Part shown: in pieces, positions 17,401 through 27,024 of the stretch
Position numbering within the stretch: position 1 is the first letter of the stretch
Layout: each line of letters opens with the position of its first letter
Source of the DNA: an uncultured Paracoccaceae bacterium
GTDB taxonomy: Bacteria; Pseudomonadota; Alphaproteobacteria; Rhodobacterales; Rhodobacteraceae
Direction of reading: 5' to 3'
Assembly (NCBI GenBank): GCA_951812615.1
Contig: CATOSU010000002.1
Coordinates: forward strand, 930,001 to 994,000
Length of the DNA: 64,000 bases
The notes under the pieces: generated by a model
Told to the model about the DNA's origin: nothing
Seen by the model: only the letters and a program-made list of their open reading frames with translations
Database searches by the model: none
Program-made: the position numbers and the translations under genes

Positions 17401-18066
17401 ATGGAGGACCAGCAGGCAGAGCTGATCTGGCGGGACGGGACCGTTCCGGTCTCGACCCGGTTCGATGACCCCTATTTCAGCCTTGAAAACGGGCTGGAGG
17501 AAACCCGGCACGTGTTTCTGACTGGCAACGGGTTGCCAGATCGGTTCCGGGACGGGTTTTGCATTGCCGAGCTTGGGTTTGGCACCGGGCTGAACTTTCT
17601 GGCCACGGCGCAGGCCTGGGCCGAAAGCGGGACACAGGGCACGCTGCGGTTCACCAGTTTTGAGGCCTTTCCGATGGCTGCCGGGGACATGGCGCGGGCA
17701 TTGGCGGCATTCCCGCAGTTGAGCGGGCTGGCGCAGGATTTGCTGGCACAATGGGGGCAAAAGTACATCCGGGTCGCGGACACCGAGCTGTTGCTGATCG
17801 TTGGCGATGCGCGCCAGACGCTGCCGGGCTGGGCCGGCACGGCAGATGCGTGGTTCCTGGACGGGTTCGCTCCAGCGCGGAACCCCGAATTGTGGGAACC
17901 GGCGCTGTTGCAGGCCGTGGGTACACACACGGCCCCGGGCGGCACCGCCGCAACCTATTCCGCGGCGGGACATGTGCGGCGGGCGCTGGAAGAGGCGGGT
18001 TTCACCGTTGACCGCGTGCCCGGATACGGACGCAAACGTCACATGGTCCGGGCGGTTCTGAGATGA
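17401..18066 (+). CDS. mnmD: tRNA 5-methylaminomethyl-2-thiouridine methyltransferase (MnmD type)
   Basis: 221 residues from ATG 17401 (MEDQQAELIWRDGTVPVST); 38 codons upstream in frame are not conserved-looking. The MnmD signature ELGFGTGLNFLATAQAW is the SAM-binding loop. It is followed by LRFTSFEAFPM, WFLDGFAPARNPELWEPALL (the DGFAPxxNPxxW catalytic motif) and GYGRKRHM at the end. It methylates nm5U34 to mnm5U34 in tRNA. It corresponds to the N-terminal half of E. coli MnmC. The stop overlaps the start of the DMT transporter gene (ATGA). Confidence 0.88.
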   Translation: MEDQQAELIWRDGTVPVSTRFDDPYFSLENGLEETRHVFLTGNGLPDRFRDGFCIAELGFGTGLNFLATAQAWAESGTQGTLRFTSFEAFPMAAGDMARALAAFPQLSGLAQDLLAQWGQKYIRVADTELLLIVGDARQTLPGWAGTADAWFLDGFAPARNPELWEPALLQAVGTHTAPGGTAATYSAAGHVRRALEEAGFTVDRVPGYGRKRHMVRAVLR

Positions 18067-18932
18067 CCCAGCGCAACAATGTCCGGCTGGGCGTTTTGCT
18101 GATGATCGCGACAACGCTGGTCTTTGCGACGCAGGACGGCGTATCCCGCCATCTGGCCGGCGAATACAACACGTGGCTGGTGGTGATGATCCGCTACTGG
18201 TTCTTCGCCGGGTTTGTCGTGGTGATGGCCAGCCGGTCCGCCGGGGGGCTGCGCAACGCCGCCCGCACCCGCCAACCCGGATTGCAGATTTTCCGCGGGC
18301 TTCTTCTGGCCGGCGAAATCTGCGTTGCGGTCTATGGTTTCACGTTGCTGGGGCTGGTGGAAAGCCACGCGGTATTTGCCTGTTATCCGCTGATGATCGC
18401 GGCCCTGTCCGGGCCGGTTCTGGGCGAGCGGGTGGGCTGGCGGCGCTGGGCTGCAATCGGGCTGGGTTTCGTCGGCGTGCTGATCATCCTGCAGCCCGGT
18501 GTCGGCGTTTTTGACCCTGTGGCGATCATCCCGCTGATCTCGTCCCTGATGTTTGCTCTTTATGGGCTGACCACACGCTATGCCGCCCGCCGCGACGATG
18601 TCAGCACCAGCTTTTTCTATACCGGAACCGTTGGGGCCGTGGTGATGACGGTGGTGGGTATCTGGTTCTGGGAGCCGATGACCCCGGCCGATTATGCGTG
18701 GATGCTTTTGCTGTGTATGACCGGTGCCGGCGGGCACTGGCTGTTGATCAAGTGCTACGAAGTGGCCGAGGCCAGCGCGGTTCAGCCATTTGCCTATTTC
18801 CACCTTGTGTTTGCCTCGCTGCTGGGCATGGCCGTCTTTGGCGAGGTGCTGCGGGCCAACGTGGTTGCCGGTGCGGCGCTGATCGTTGGCGCCGGGCTGT
18901 TCACGCTATGGCGCGAACGCGCGCAGGGTTGA
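18063..18932 (+). CDS. EamA/DMT-family transporter
   Basis: 289 residues with ten hydrophobic helices in two repeats of five, the EamA layout. Recognisable parts are LVFATQDGVSRHLAGEY (helix 1), FRGLLLAGEICVAVYGF, VESHAVFACYPLMIAALSGPVLGERVGWRRWAAIGLGFVGV (repeat 1 end) and AVQPFAYFHLVFASLLGMAVFGEV (repeat 2 end). It likely exports a small metabolite or amino acid. It overlaps mnmD by 4 bp, and its end overlaps the transglycosylase gene tail-to-tail by 27 bp. Confidence 0.88.
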   Translation: MTQRNNVRLGVLLMIATTLVFATQDGVSRHLAGEYNTWLVVMIRYWFFAGFVVVMASRSAGGLRNAARTRQPGLQIFRGLLLAGEICVAVYGFTLLGLVESHAVFACYPLMIAALSGPVLGERVGWRRWAAIGLGFVGVLIILQPGVGVFDPVAIIPLISSLMFALYGLTTRYAARRDDVSTSFFYTGTVGAVVMTVVGIWFWEPMTPADYAWMLLLCMTGAGGHWLLIKCYEVAEASAVQPFAYFHLVFASLLGMAVFGEVLRANVVAGAALIVGAGLFTLWRERAQG

Positions 18933-20864
18933 ACCGGTCAGCTCTTCGGTGAACGGGACCGGCAGGGCGGGCTGACCCAGCCGCGCACGATAGATGGGCA
19001 GGCTTTCGGTGACGCGCATCACATAGTTCCGGGTTTCGTCGAAGGGAATGTGTTCGATCCAGTCGACGACATCGATGTCGCCTGCCCGCGGGTCGCCGTA
19101 CAGTTCCATCCAGCGCAGTGGCCGGTTGGGCCCCGCGTTGTAACCCGCCGACATCATCACCACGTTGCCGTCGAATGTTCCGGCCAGTCCGGCAAGGTAA
19201 TTCGCGCCCAGCCGCGCGTTATAGCGCCATTCCGTCAACAGCCGGTCGTTCGTGTGCTGGGCCTGAATGCCCATATCCTGCGCCACTTTGAGCGCGGTTG
19301 CCGGCATCACCTGCATCAGCCCCCGCGCTCCGGCACCGCTGACGACGATGGGATCGAACTCGCTTTCCCGCCGGGCGATGGCAAGGTTCATTTCCGGCGC
19401 CATCGGCAATTCCATCTGACCGACCGGGTGCAGGGCATAATAGGGCTCGGGCACCACCAGCCCGCCCTGTGCTGCCCGTTTGCCGATCATCACTGCAAGA
19501 TGCGCGTGGTTCATTTCCATCGCCATGGCCCCCAGCCGGGCGATTTCTGCCGGGCTCAGGGATTCGGCCAGATGCGTCAGAAACCGTTCCGCCAAAGTCA
19601 GCTCACCGGCCGCCAGCAGCAGAAGCCCCGCCTCGAACACCGAGGAATTCAGAAATGCCGCGTCCCGCCACGGGCCGGGATCCGGGGGAGCTGCCAGAGT
19701 CGGATCAAACGGCAGCCCGGCCTGTTCCGCGGCCAGAAGCCCGTAAAACGAGGTCTGGAATTTCGCCCCTTCGGCATAGGCCGCCTGTGCCTTTTCCGGC
19801 TCGTCCAGCGCCGCGTGCGCGCGGCCGATCCAGTATCCGGCCCGGCCTTTTGAAATCGGGGTGAACACCGCCCCGTCGAAGCGTTGAAAATGGTGCAGGG
19901 CGACGGCGGGCGCGTCAAGGTAATGCAGTGCCAGATACCCCGACAACCATTCGAGATCGGCAAAATCCGACCCGCTGACCAGAAAATGCCGCGATGCAAT
20001 CCCGTAGGCCAGCCGTGGGTCGCCGTTGCGCATTTCATACCGGGCCAGATCCCGGCGGCGGCGCGCCCACTTGTCCGGCTCTCCCAGCAGATCGGCGCTC
20101 TGGCTGCGTTCCAGCAGCAGGTCCCGGGCATCCGCCCGCCGACGCTTGCGGACCCGCCATTCGAACCGGTCATGGGCCAGCCCCGCCGAGGCCTGCAGCG
20201 CCTCCGGCACCTTGGCGATCTTCACGTCGACCCCGGCCTCCAGGTTTTGCAGCGCCAGCCGCGCCTCAGCCAGCGCCCGCTGTCCGTCATCCACCAGCGG
20301 CAGCATGCGGGCCGAGCTGGACCGGTGACGATCCCACAGCAGATGATCGAGCCGTGCGGTGTGATGCGGCTTCAGCAACGCGGCGTGGCGTTTGAGGTAT
20401 TCCGCGTGCACCTTCCTGCCCATCGGCAGGGTGCGCCAGGCCAGAACAAGGCTGGCCTCGGCCTCGCCCACCTCTCCCTTGGCGATCAGCGCGCGGGCAT
20501 GGCTCAGCACACCCTCGGCCGTCTGCGGCGGCTCGCCGCCGAAAAACGCCAGCACGGCGCCGGGCCGCACATCGTTCAGCGTGTGTTCGTTTTTGCGCCT
20601 GAGCCAGCGCAGACCGGGCCAGTCCGGCCGCCGGTCCAGAAAGGCGGCAACCTCGTCATAGGTGCCCAGACCGGCGCGCAGCCGGTGCCATTCCACGATG
20701 TCGCGCGCCACCGGCCCGTCATCGCGCACCAGTTCGGCGGCATCGTCCCAGGCGCTGCCGCGCATCATCAGCACCGCCTCGGCCATGCGCCCGGCCTTGT
20801 CGGCCAGCGCAACGGATGCCAGAACACAGCAGATCAGGGCGGCCAGGGACAGAATACGCGTCAT
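18906..20864 (-). CDS. slt: Soluble lytic murein transglycosylase
   Basis: 652 residues from ATG 20864, which gives a clear Sec signal peptide (MTRILSLAALICCVLASVALA). The middle is a long all-helical, tetratricopeptide-like superhelical region as in Slt70. The C-terminal lysozyme-like SLT domain contains IARRESEFDPIVVSGAGARG with the catalytic Glu, then LMQVMPATA and GANYLAGL / SAGYNAGPNR. It cleaves peptidoglycan glycan strands in the periplasm with 1,6-anhydro product formation. The start is upstream of, and divergent to, dapA. Confidence 0.92.
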   Translation of the reverse strand: MTRILSLAALICCVLASVALADKAGRMAEAVLMMRGSAWDDAAELVRDDGPVARDIVEWHRLRAGLGTYDEVAAFLDRRPDWPGLRWLRRKNEHTLNDVRPGAVLAFFGGEPPQTAEGVLSHARALIAKGEVGEAEASLVLAWRTLPMGRKVHAEYLKRHAALLKPHHTARLDHLLWDRHRSSSARMLPLVDDGQRALAEARLALQNLEAGVDVKIAKVPEALQASAGLAHDRFEWRVRKRRRADARDLLLERSQSADLLGEPDKWARRRRDLARYEMRNGDPRLAYGIASRHFLVSGSDFADLEWLSGYLALHYLDAPAVALHHFQRFDGAVFTPISKGRAGYWIGRAHAALDEPEKAQAAYAEGAKFQTSFYGLLAAEQAGLPFDPTLAAPPDPGPWRDAAFLNSSVFEAGLLLLAAGELTLAERFLTHLAESLSPAEIARLGAMAMEMNHAHLAVMIGKRAAQGGLVVPEPYYALHPVGQMELPMAPEMNLAIARRESEFDPIVVSGAGARGLMQVMPATALKVAQDMGIQAQHTNDRLLTEWRYNARLGANYLAGLAGTFDGNVVMMSAGYNAGPNRPLRWMELYGDPRAGDIDVVDWIEHIPFDETRNYVMRVTESLPIYRARLGQPALPVPFTEELTGSTLRAFAP

Positions 20865-20993
20865 GTCTTGCAATCTCGGGGCAACCGGGGCTAGAGGCAA
20901 CAACGTTAGCCCGTGCCGGGCTGCATTCAATTCAAATTTCCGCGGCTGGCCGGATATGGCGATGCTCCGCGGATGACAAAAAGGAGCGTGACG

Positions 20994-21866
20994 ATGTTCA
21001 GTGGTTCAATGCCTGCCCTTGTGACGCCGTTCAAGAACGGCCAGCTGGACCTGGACACGCTCAAACATCTGGTGGAATGGCACATCGGCGAAGGTTCCAC
21101 CGGGCTGGTGCCCGTTGGCACAACAGGGGAAAGCCCGACGCTGACCCATGAAGAGCACGAGGCCGTTGTGGAAACCGTGGTGCGGGCCGCCGCGGGGCGG
21201 GTGCCGGTTCTGGCCGGGGCCGGGTCCAACAACACTGTCGAAGCGATCCGGCTGGTCCAGTTTGCCAAGAAGGTCGGCGCGGATGGCGTTCTGGTGGTGA
21301 CACCCTATTATAACAAACCGACCCAGCGCGGACTGATTGCGCATTTCACCGCGCTGCACGATTGCGCCGATATCCCGATCGTCATCTACAACATCCCGCC
21401 GCGGTCGGTCATCGACATGTCGCCGGACACGATGGGCGAGCTTGCGAAACTGCCGCGCATTGTCGGGGTCAAGGATGCCACCGGCGACGTTACCCGTGTC
21501 AGCAAACAACGCCAGACCTGCGGTGTGGAATTCATCCAGCTGTCGGGTGAAGACGCTTCTGCGCTGGGCTTCAACGCCCATGGCGGGGTCGGCTGCATCT
21601 CGGTCACGGCCAATGTTGCGCCGAAACTCTGCGCAGAGTTTCAGCAGGCCACGCTGTCGGGCAAATATGCCCGCGCGCTGGAATACCAGGACCGGCTGAT
21701 GCCCCTGCACGAAGCGATCTTCGTCGAACCCGGCCTTGCCGGTGCAAAATACGGGATGTCCCGTCTGGGCCTCTGCAGCCCCGAGGTGCGTCTGCCACTC
21801 ACCGGGCTTCTGGACGGCACCAAGGCGCAGATCGACGACGCCATGGCCCATGCCGGCCTGATCTGA
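20994..21866 (+). CDS. dapA: 4-hydroxy-tetrahydrodipicolinate synthase
   Basis: 290 residues from ATG 20994, preceded by AAGGAG (20981-20986) at good spacing. It is a typical Dap[15 protein letters not shown] (phosphate-like loop with the TT pair), [14 protein letters not shown], the catalytic Tyr in [10 protein letters not shown], and the Schiff-base Lys160 in [11 protein letters not shown]. It condenses pyruvate with aspartate semialdehyde in lysine and diaminopimelate synthesis. No other lysine gene is adjacent, which is common. Confidence 0.96.
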   Translation: MFSGSMPALVTPFKNGQLDLDTLKHLVEWHIGEGSTGLVPVGTTGESPTLTHEEHEAVVETVVRAAAGRVPVLAGAGSNNTVEAIRLVQFAKKVGADGVLVVTPYYNKPTQRGLIAHFTALHDCADIPIVIYNIPPRSVIDMSPDTMGELAKLPRIVGVKDATGDVTRVSKQRQTCGVEFIQLSGEDASALGFNAHGGVGCISVTANVAPKLCAEFQQATLSGKYARALEYQDRLMPLHEAIFVEPGLAGAKYGMSRLGLCSPEVRLPLTGLLDGTKAQIDDAMAHAGLI

Positions 21867-21930
21867 CAGGGGCAGAAGGCGGGACGAAACGCCCTGCCTG
21901 CTTCATCTTTGTCCGAATACTCCGGGGGGT

Positions 21931-21976
21931 GCGGGGGGCTGGCCCCCCGCTCTGATCGGATCGCAACGCGATCCGA
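21931..21976. terminator. Two strong hairpins downstream of dapA
   Basis: GCGGGGGGC...GCCCCCCGC at 21931-21950 has a 9-bp GC stem. TCGGATCGC AAC GCGATCCGA at 21956-21976 has a 9-bp stem with a 3-nt loop, eight bases from the end of the convergent cyclase gene. There is no strong T-run, so termination is inferred from position between convergent genes. Confidence 0.55.
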
Positions 21977-21984
21977 AACACTGG

Positions 21985-22932
21985 TCAGTACAACGCCACC
22001 GGATTGATGATCATCTGCACCGTGCCGCGGATCCGGGCCTGTCCCAGCACGAACATGAACTCGTTTACGCCGTCGCGCAGAACCGGGCCGGTGTTCATGG
22101 TTTCCAGAAGGTAGATCCCGTGCTGCTGCAACAGCACCACGTGACCATAAAACGCGCCGTCACCCGGTGCCGGCGGCACGGGCTCGACGCCCCATGTGTC
22201 GGCCCCGACGGCCATCACATCCAGCGCGGCCAGATAACGCGAGCCGGTCACATTCAGGCCCGGCTCTCCGGACACCCAGGCGGTCGGGTCGCTGTCCAGC
22301 ATGTTTTCGGTCCAGCCGGTGTGGAACAGCACGATGTCGCCCTGACCGATAGTCACACCCTGCGCCTCGGCCGCGGCCTTGATTTCCGCCTCGCCGAAAT
22401 GATCGCCCGCCGCAAGGAAATCCTTGCCCGCGTGTTTGGCCATATCGAGGATGACCGCGCGGCCGACCAGCGGCGGAACATCGTGAACGCCCAGCTTCGT
22501 CAGGCCGGTGATCTGCGAGATTTCCGTGTTGCTCAGGCAATTGTAATAAAGCCCCGCTTCGCCGAGATGACCCAGCCCGTCGATCTGGCTGCCGATCCCC
22601 ACCCAGGTCTGCAGAACGTCGTCATTATAAATGGCGGGATAGCCGAACTGGGTCAGTTCGTTGCCGCCGGCCTGTCCCGGCTGCACCACCTGCAGGCTCA
22701 GCGACCGCGGCGGAAATGCAGGCGTGTTGCTGTCGATCACGATGCCCAGAGGCTGGGATTTTCCCTGCTTGATCAGCGCCGCCGCGGCCAGCGTGCGTTC
22801 GGGCGTCACCAGGTTGGCCGATCCCAACTGATCGTCCGGCCCCCATTTTGACGGCTTACAGTCTTCGGCCCATGCCGCGCCTGCGCTGAGGGCCAGTGCA
22901 CACGCAATCCGTGTAATATTATAACATACCAT
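21985..22932 (-). CDS. Cyclase-family (kynurenine formamidase-like) exported protein
   Basis: 315 residues from ATG 22932, chosen for GGGAGGA seven bases upstream and for the signal peptide ITRIACALALSAGAAWAE. The cyclase/KynB fold is shown by WVGIGSQIDGLGHLG (metal-binding HxGTHxDxPxH motif in altered form), DIVLFHTGW, and the late LLQQHGIYLLETMN segment. Family members hydrolyse N-formyl or lactone-type bonds using zinc or manganese. The metal motif here (QIDGLGHLG) keeps the Asp and one His only. Substrate unknown; the periplasmic location is unusual for KynB proper. Confidence 0.8.
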   Translation of the reverse strand: MVCYNITRIACALALSAGAAWAEDCKPSKWGPDDQLGSANLVTPERTLAAAALIKQGKSQPLGIVIDSNTPAFPPRSLSLQVVQPGQAGGNELTQFGYPAIYNDDVLQTWVGIGSQIDGLGHLGEAGLYYNCLSNTEISQITGLTKLGVHDVPPLVGRAVILDMAKHAGKDFLAAGDHFGEAEIKAAAEAQGVTIGQGDIVLFHTGWTENMLDSDPTAWVSGEPGLNVTGSRYLAALDVMAVGADTWGVEPVPPAPGDGAFYGHVVLLQQHGIYLLETMNTGPVLRDGVNEFMFVLGQARIRGTVQMIINPVALY

Positions 22933-23027
22933 TGATTTTCCTCCCAAAACTCGGCTTTCGCCGGCAAGACGTTAGCCGTGAGATGGGCCGGAAACCAAGT
23001 GTTTTCCGGACGCGGTCCGGTAAGGCA

Positions 23028-23198
23028 CTATTGCAGAACGTCAAAAAACCCCGTGCAGCGTGCAATGCGCTCGACGTTTTCCTCGCCGAATATCGGACAG
23101 ACTGATTCGGCGATGTTCGGCCCGAAGACGTGCAGCAGGAACAGGCCCAGCATCACGAGGACAAACATGGAGACAGGTTTGAGGACGAGGTCATACAT
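23028..23198 (-). CDS. Small membrane protein, 56 residues
   Basis: The ATG at 23196-23198 is preceded by GAAGGAAG ten bases upstream. There is one hydrophobic helix (PVSMFVLVMLGLFLLHVFGP), followed by a short soluble tail with two cysteines (VCPIFGEENVERIARCTGFFDVL). I do not recognise a family. It lies between the sugar-binding protein gene and the cyclase gene, in the same direction as both. Its size, ribosome-binding site and composition make it credible. Confidence 0.55.
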   Translation of the reverse strand: MYDLVLKPVSMFVLVMLGLFLLHVFGPNIAESVCPIFGEENVERIARCTGFFDVLQ

Positions 23199-23322
23199 AG
23201 GGTGTTGCTTCCTTCGAAAGCCCCCCGGTCGCGGGATACTGACGAAAACAGGAACAAAACACAACGTACCGCGGCGACAAGCGGCTGATCTCTGCCGGGG
23301 TGGTCCGGGGCCAGCATGGAGT

Positions 23323-23347
23323 GATCCGGGCCGTCAAGGCCCGGATC
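23323..23347 (-). terminator. Hairpin after the binding-protein gene
   Basis: GATCCGGGCC (23323-23332), loop GTCAA, GGCCCGGATC (23338-23347): a perfect 10-bp stem 23 bp downstream of the leftward binding-protein stop. There is no T-run on that strand. It is a terminator or mRNA-stabilising hairpin, possibly allowing a higher level of binding-protein mRNA. Confidence 0.5.
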
Positions 23348-23369
23348 GATGGGTTTTCACCCGGGGTGA

Positions 23370-25016
23370 TTACATTCCCAGCGACGCCTTATACAGCGCG
23401 ATCTGGCTGTCGCGGCCGATCTGGTCGGTGATCTTCTCCCAGGCTGCCGCGATCGCATCCGCGGTTTCCTGCGCGCCGCCGTACTGGCCGGCAAAACCCT
23501 TGGCCAGTTCGTCCTCGGCGACCGAGTAATACTGGAAGATGCCCGGAATGCGCGGTTCGATAGCGGCGTTGGGGTGGTTGTAGCTGTCCGCGTTGGAGCC
23601 GAGGTAATCCTCGACAAAGGCACGGTCATACCCCGCCGCTTCCCATTCGTCGTACTGGAAATGCGAATTCCGGTAGGGCTGGAAGCCCGACGGATAGGCC
23701 GACGCCCAGAGCGACAGGTCCTTGCCGCCCAAATGCGCCGCTGCCGACCATGCAGCCTTCTGGCGCTTGCTGTCGCTGTCCACCGTGGCCATCACGTACA
23801 CACCCCAGCCGATATAGGCCATGTTGGGGGCTTCGTTCATCGTGTTTTCCCAGGCACCGGCGCCGGCGTTATAAACACGATCGGAGGCCGGGTTGATCCC
23901 GAAACCCACGACGTCGCCCACGACCGACGTGTCCGAGGTCCGCGCGTTCGAACCCACGTCGCCCCACCACATCAGCATCGAACCGGTACCGGCAAGGAAC
24001 TGCTGGAACGCGGTCGTGCCGGGATCGGCGTTGATCTGGTCGGCGGGATAGGCACCGGCTTCGATCAGGTCCATCACGTCCTGAATTGCCTGCACCCAGC
24101 CGGGGTTGTTGACCCGCGGCTTCATCGTGTCGGGGTCAAACAGCCATGCCGGATCGGACGGGTGCTTGGTATAGGCCGCCGCGCGGTTTTCAAGGAAGTA
24201 GAAACCAAAGCCGCCCCAGCCCTTGAGCGGGTCGAGATAGCCATGCGCCGGCAGACCGGTCAGCGGGTCTTCCTTACCAACAAGGCCCTTGGAGATCGCG
24301 TTGATTTCCTGCCAGGTTTTTGGCACCGGCTGACCGGTGACCGAGCCATCGCCGAAGTAATCGGTGCGATAGGCAAAGGTGTGGCAGTCGCCGTCGATTG
24401 AGATGCGGTAGGTCTTGCCGTCCCATGTGCCGACGGGCGCCTTGAGGTAGCCGACATAGTCGTCCATGTCGATCACGTCCTTGACCCATCCCGGCATTTC
24501 CGACGCCATCCCGCGGCCCAGAACGTCGCCTTCGAACGGGGCGCCCATTTCGATGATGTCGAAATCGACAGTGCCGGTGGCGATCGATTGCTGCAGGCGC
24601 GCGTTATAGTCGGCCTGCGCCAGGTCGATCCAGTTGATCTTGGCGCCGGTATAGGCCTCCCACGGTTTCAGGAAGCCGCGGAACAGGAAGTTGTGCAGGT
24701 TCTGGTTGTTGAGGCCCATGAATGTCAGTTCGACACCGGCAAACTCACCCTCTTGCACAACCTCCTTGGTCGGCCCGAGGCACATTTCGCCGACCTTCTG
24801 CCACTCGGCGTCGCCCGGAGAGCCCATGCCGACGCCGGGGATTTTCAGGATGGCCGCCCGCAGGGCCGCGTGTCCGTCCGCCCATGCCGGTTTGACGCTG
24901 ATGCCGGTGCTTACACCGCTGAGCGCCGCCAGCGTCCCGGTGGCCGCCGCGCCTTTCAGCACATTGCGGCGATTCATCCGGCCGCGACTCAGGTAATTGT
25001 AGATATCAACTTTCAT
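23370..25016 (-). CDS. ABC transporter extracellular solute-binding protein (family 1), Tat-type
   Basis: 548 residues from ATG 25016 with GGGAGGA upstream. The N-terminus MNRRNVLKGAAATGTLAALSG is a Tat-like signal with RR and a hydrophobic stretch. The mature protein has the sugar-binding cluster-B fold: a first-lobe INWIDLAQADYNARLQQSIATG strand-helix, GTWDGKTYRISIDGDCHTFAYRTDYF, and an aromatic-rich C-terminal part. It is longer than the usual 400-450 residues. It is divergent from a MalK-type ATPase gene, so it probably feeds the same importer. The permease subunits are not in the window. Confidence 0.85.
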   Translation of the reverse strand: MKVDIYNYLSRGRMNRRNVLKGAAATGTLAALSGVSTGISVKPAWADGHAALRAAILKIPGVGMGSPGDAEWQKVGEMCLGPTKEVVQEGEFAGVELTFMGLNNQNLHNFLFRGFLKPWEAYTGAKINWIDLAQADYNARLQQSIATGTVDFDIIEMGAPFEGDVLGRGMASEMPGWVKDVIDMDDYVGYLKAPVGTWDGKTYRISIDGDCHTFAYRTDYFGDGSVTGQPVPKTWQEINAISKGLVGKEDPLTGLPAHGYLDPLKGWGGFGFYFLENRAAAYTKHPSDPAWLFDPDTMKPRVNNPGWVQAIQDVMDLIEAGAYPADQINADPGTTAFQQFLAGTGSMLMWWGDVGSNARTSDTSVVGDVVGFGINPASDRVYNAGAGAWENTMNEAPNMAYIGWGVYVMATVDSDSKRQKAAWSAAAHLGGKDLSLWASAYPSGFQPYRNSHFQYDEWEAAGYDRAFVEDYLGSNADSYNHPNAAIEPRIPGIFQYYSVAEDELAKGFAGQYGGAQETADAIAAAWEKITDQIGRDSQIALYKASLGM

Positions 25017-25182
25017 CAATAGTCCTCCCAAAGATGTTGGGCATCATCCGAAGCCACGGACCCGGCGCATTTCTGATCTGGTATTGTTTTTCGCGCGGAG
25101 AACAGACCCGGCACGGCGACCCGCCGCGTTCCGACCCAACTCAAGGTAAAGTTTTTCAGTCTGGTCCCAACCTGTCAAGCTG

Positions 25183-25194
25183 CTAACATGTTAG
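25183..25194. promoter_or_regulatory. Palindromic operator candidate CTAACATGTTAG
   Basis: A perfect 12-bp palindrome 40 bp upstream of the ATPase start, in the divergent region between the binding-protein and ATPase genes. The size and position fit a LacI- or GntR-type sugar regulator operator. No regulator gene is adjacent, so this is positional inference. Confidence 0.45.
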
Positions 25195-25233
25195 AAGACA
25201 GGCGCAAGGGTGCCGGAGAATTCAGGGGAAAGA

Positions 25234-26298
25234 ATGGCTCAGGTCACGATCCGCGGCTTAAAAAAGAGCTATGGCGCAACACAGGTGATCCACGGCGTGG
25301 ATCTGGACATAGAAGACGGGCAGTTCGTTGTTCTGGTCGGCCCGTCAGGCTGTGGCAAGTCCACGCTTTTACGCATGATTGCCGGGCTGGAAGGCATATC
25401 CGACGGGACGATTCGAATCGGTGACCGGGTGGTCAACAGCCTGCCGCCCAGCGAACGCGACATCGCCATGGTGTTTCAGAACTACGCGCTTTATCCGCAC
25501 AAGAATGTGGCGTCGAACATGGCGTTTTCGCTGAAGATGCGGCGGATGCCCAAAGCAGAGATTCGCGACCGCGTGCAGAAGGCTGCCGAAATTCTGGGCC
25601 TGACCGAGTATCTGGACCGATACCCGCGTGCGTTGTCCGGTGGTCAGCGGCAGCGCGTGGCGATGGGCCGTGCGATCGTGCGCGATCCGCAGGTTTTCCT
25701 GTTTGACGAGCCGCTGTCGAACCTCGATGCAAAGCTGCGGGTTCAGATGCGGGCCGAGATCCGGGAGCTGCATCAGCGGCTGGGAACCACCACCGTCTAT
25801 GTCACCCACGACCAGATCGAGGCGATGACGATGGCGGACAAGATCGTGGTGCTGCAGGGCGGGGTGATCGAACAGATTGGGGCCCCGCTGGAGCTGTATG
25901 ACACACCGGCCAACCTGTTTGTTGCCGGGTTCATCGGATCGCCCAGCATGAATTTCTTTGACGGCATTGTGCGCGGCGACGGCAAGGTCGAGATCGGCGG
26001 CATGCAGGTCGCAGTTGCGGCGGCGCGCGAACTGAGCGAGGGCCAGCCGGTGAAGTGCGGGGTGCGCCCTGAGGAGCTGGAGTTGGCGGCGGATGGGCTG
26101 GCGATGTCAGTTGCGGTTGTCGAGCCGACCGGGTCGGAAACCCATGTCATCGCCCGGCTGGGCGAACGGGAAGTCGTCGCCGTGTTTCGTGAACGGCAGG
26201 CGTTCCAGCCCAACGAAACTATCCACCTGCGCCCCTTCGAAGGCAGCGTGCACCTGTTCGACCCGGGCACGGGTGCGCGAATACAGGGAGTGAGCTGA
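25234..26298 (+). CDS. ABC transporter ATP-binding protein, MalK/UgpC type
   Basis: 354 residues from ATG 25234 ([14 protein letters not shown]) with CAGGGGAAAG upstream. Walker A is GPSGCGKST, the Q-loop is [11 protein letters not shown], the signature is [20 protein letters not shown], Walker B is [16 protein letters not shown] and the H-loop is [10 protein letters not shown]. The C-terminal 120 residues are the TOBE/MalK regulatory domain ([15 protein letters not shown]). It energises a carbohydrate-type importer at the inner face of the membrane. The stop overlaps the next start (TGATG). Confidence 0.94.
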   Translation: MAQVTIRGLKKSYGATQVIHGVDLDIEDGQFVVLVGPSGCGKSTLLRMIAGLEGISDGTIRIGDRVVNSLPPSERDIAMVFQNYALYPHKNVASNMAFSLKMRRMPKAEIRDRVQKAAEILGLTEYLDRYPRALSGGQRQRVAMGRAIVRDPQVFLFDEPLSNLDAKLRVQMRAEIRELHQRLGTTTVYVTHDQIEAMTMADKIVVLQGGVIEQIGAPLELYDTPANLFVAGFIGSPSMNFFDGIVRGDGKVEIGGMQVAVAAARELSEGQPVKCGVRPEELELAADGLAMSVAVVEPTGSETHVIARLGEREVVAVFRERQAFQPNETIHLRPFEGSVHLFDPGTGARIQGVS

Positions 26299-26945
26299 TG
26301 AGCCAGCGGAACATAATGTGTTTCGGTGATTCGAACACGCACGGCACCATCGCCCTGCAATTTCCGATGGATATCCGCAGGTTCGGGCGCGATCTGCGCT
26401 GGCCCGGCAGGATGGCCGCCGCGCTGGGCTCTGATTGGCATGTGATCGAAGAAGGACTGCCCAGCCGGACGACCGTGCATGACGACCCGGTAGAGGGGCA
26501 CCACAAGAACGGCGTTCGGGTGTTGCCGGCGTTGCTGGATACGCACCGGCCGCTGGATCTGGTGATCGTGATGCTGGGAACGAATGACCTGAAGATGCGC
26601 TGTAACGTGCCGGCCATTGATATCGCGATTTCGATCGAACAATTGCTGCGCACCATCGCCGGCTCGATCGCCGGACCGGACCTGCAACCGCCGAAGGCGC
26701 TGCTGGTATCGCCTGTGCCGATTGAGGAGACCGGGTTTCTGGCCGAGATGTTCGACGGCGGTGCGGCCAAGTCGCGGGCGCTGTCGCCCTATCTACAGAC
26801 CGTCGCAGCCCGGGCCGGTATCGGGTTTTTTGATGCCGGGTCGGTGGCCTCGGTCGATGCGGTGGATGGCATTCATCTGACCGAAGAGGGGCATTCCGCA
26901 CTGGGAAAAGCGCTGGCGGCACGGGTGCAGGAAATGTTTGGATGA
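26298..26945 (+). CDS. SGNH/GDSL hydrolase
   Basis: 215 residues. Block I is NIMCFGDSNTHG, with the catalytic Ser in GDSN. Block III is VIVMLGTNDLK (oxyanion Asn), and block V is DAVDGIHLTEEGHSALG with catalytic Asp and His. Such cytoplasmic arylesterase-like SGNH enzymes often deacetylate sugars or cleave esters. It is translationally coupled to the ABC ATPase gene, so it may act on an acylated sugar or lactone after import. No signal peptide is seen. Confidence 0.88.
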   Translation: MSQRNIMCFGDSNTHGTIALQFPMDIRRFGRDLRWPGRMAAALGSDWHVIEEGLPSRTTVHDDPVEGHHKNGVRVLPALLDTHRPLDLVIVMLGTNDLKMRCNVPAIDIAISIEQLLRTIAGSIAGPDLQPPKALLVSPVPIEETGFLAEMFDGGAAKSRALSPYLQTVAARAGIGFFDAGSVASVDAVDGIHLTEEGHSALGKALAARVQEMFG

Positions 26946-27024
26946 GCCGCACGCTGTCTGACGCGGCTGCCGGCAGTTGAGCTAAGGGGCGTTAACCCCG
27001 GAGAATCGGGAGAGAGAGAACATT

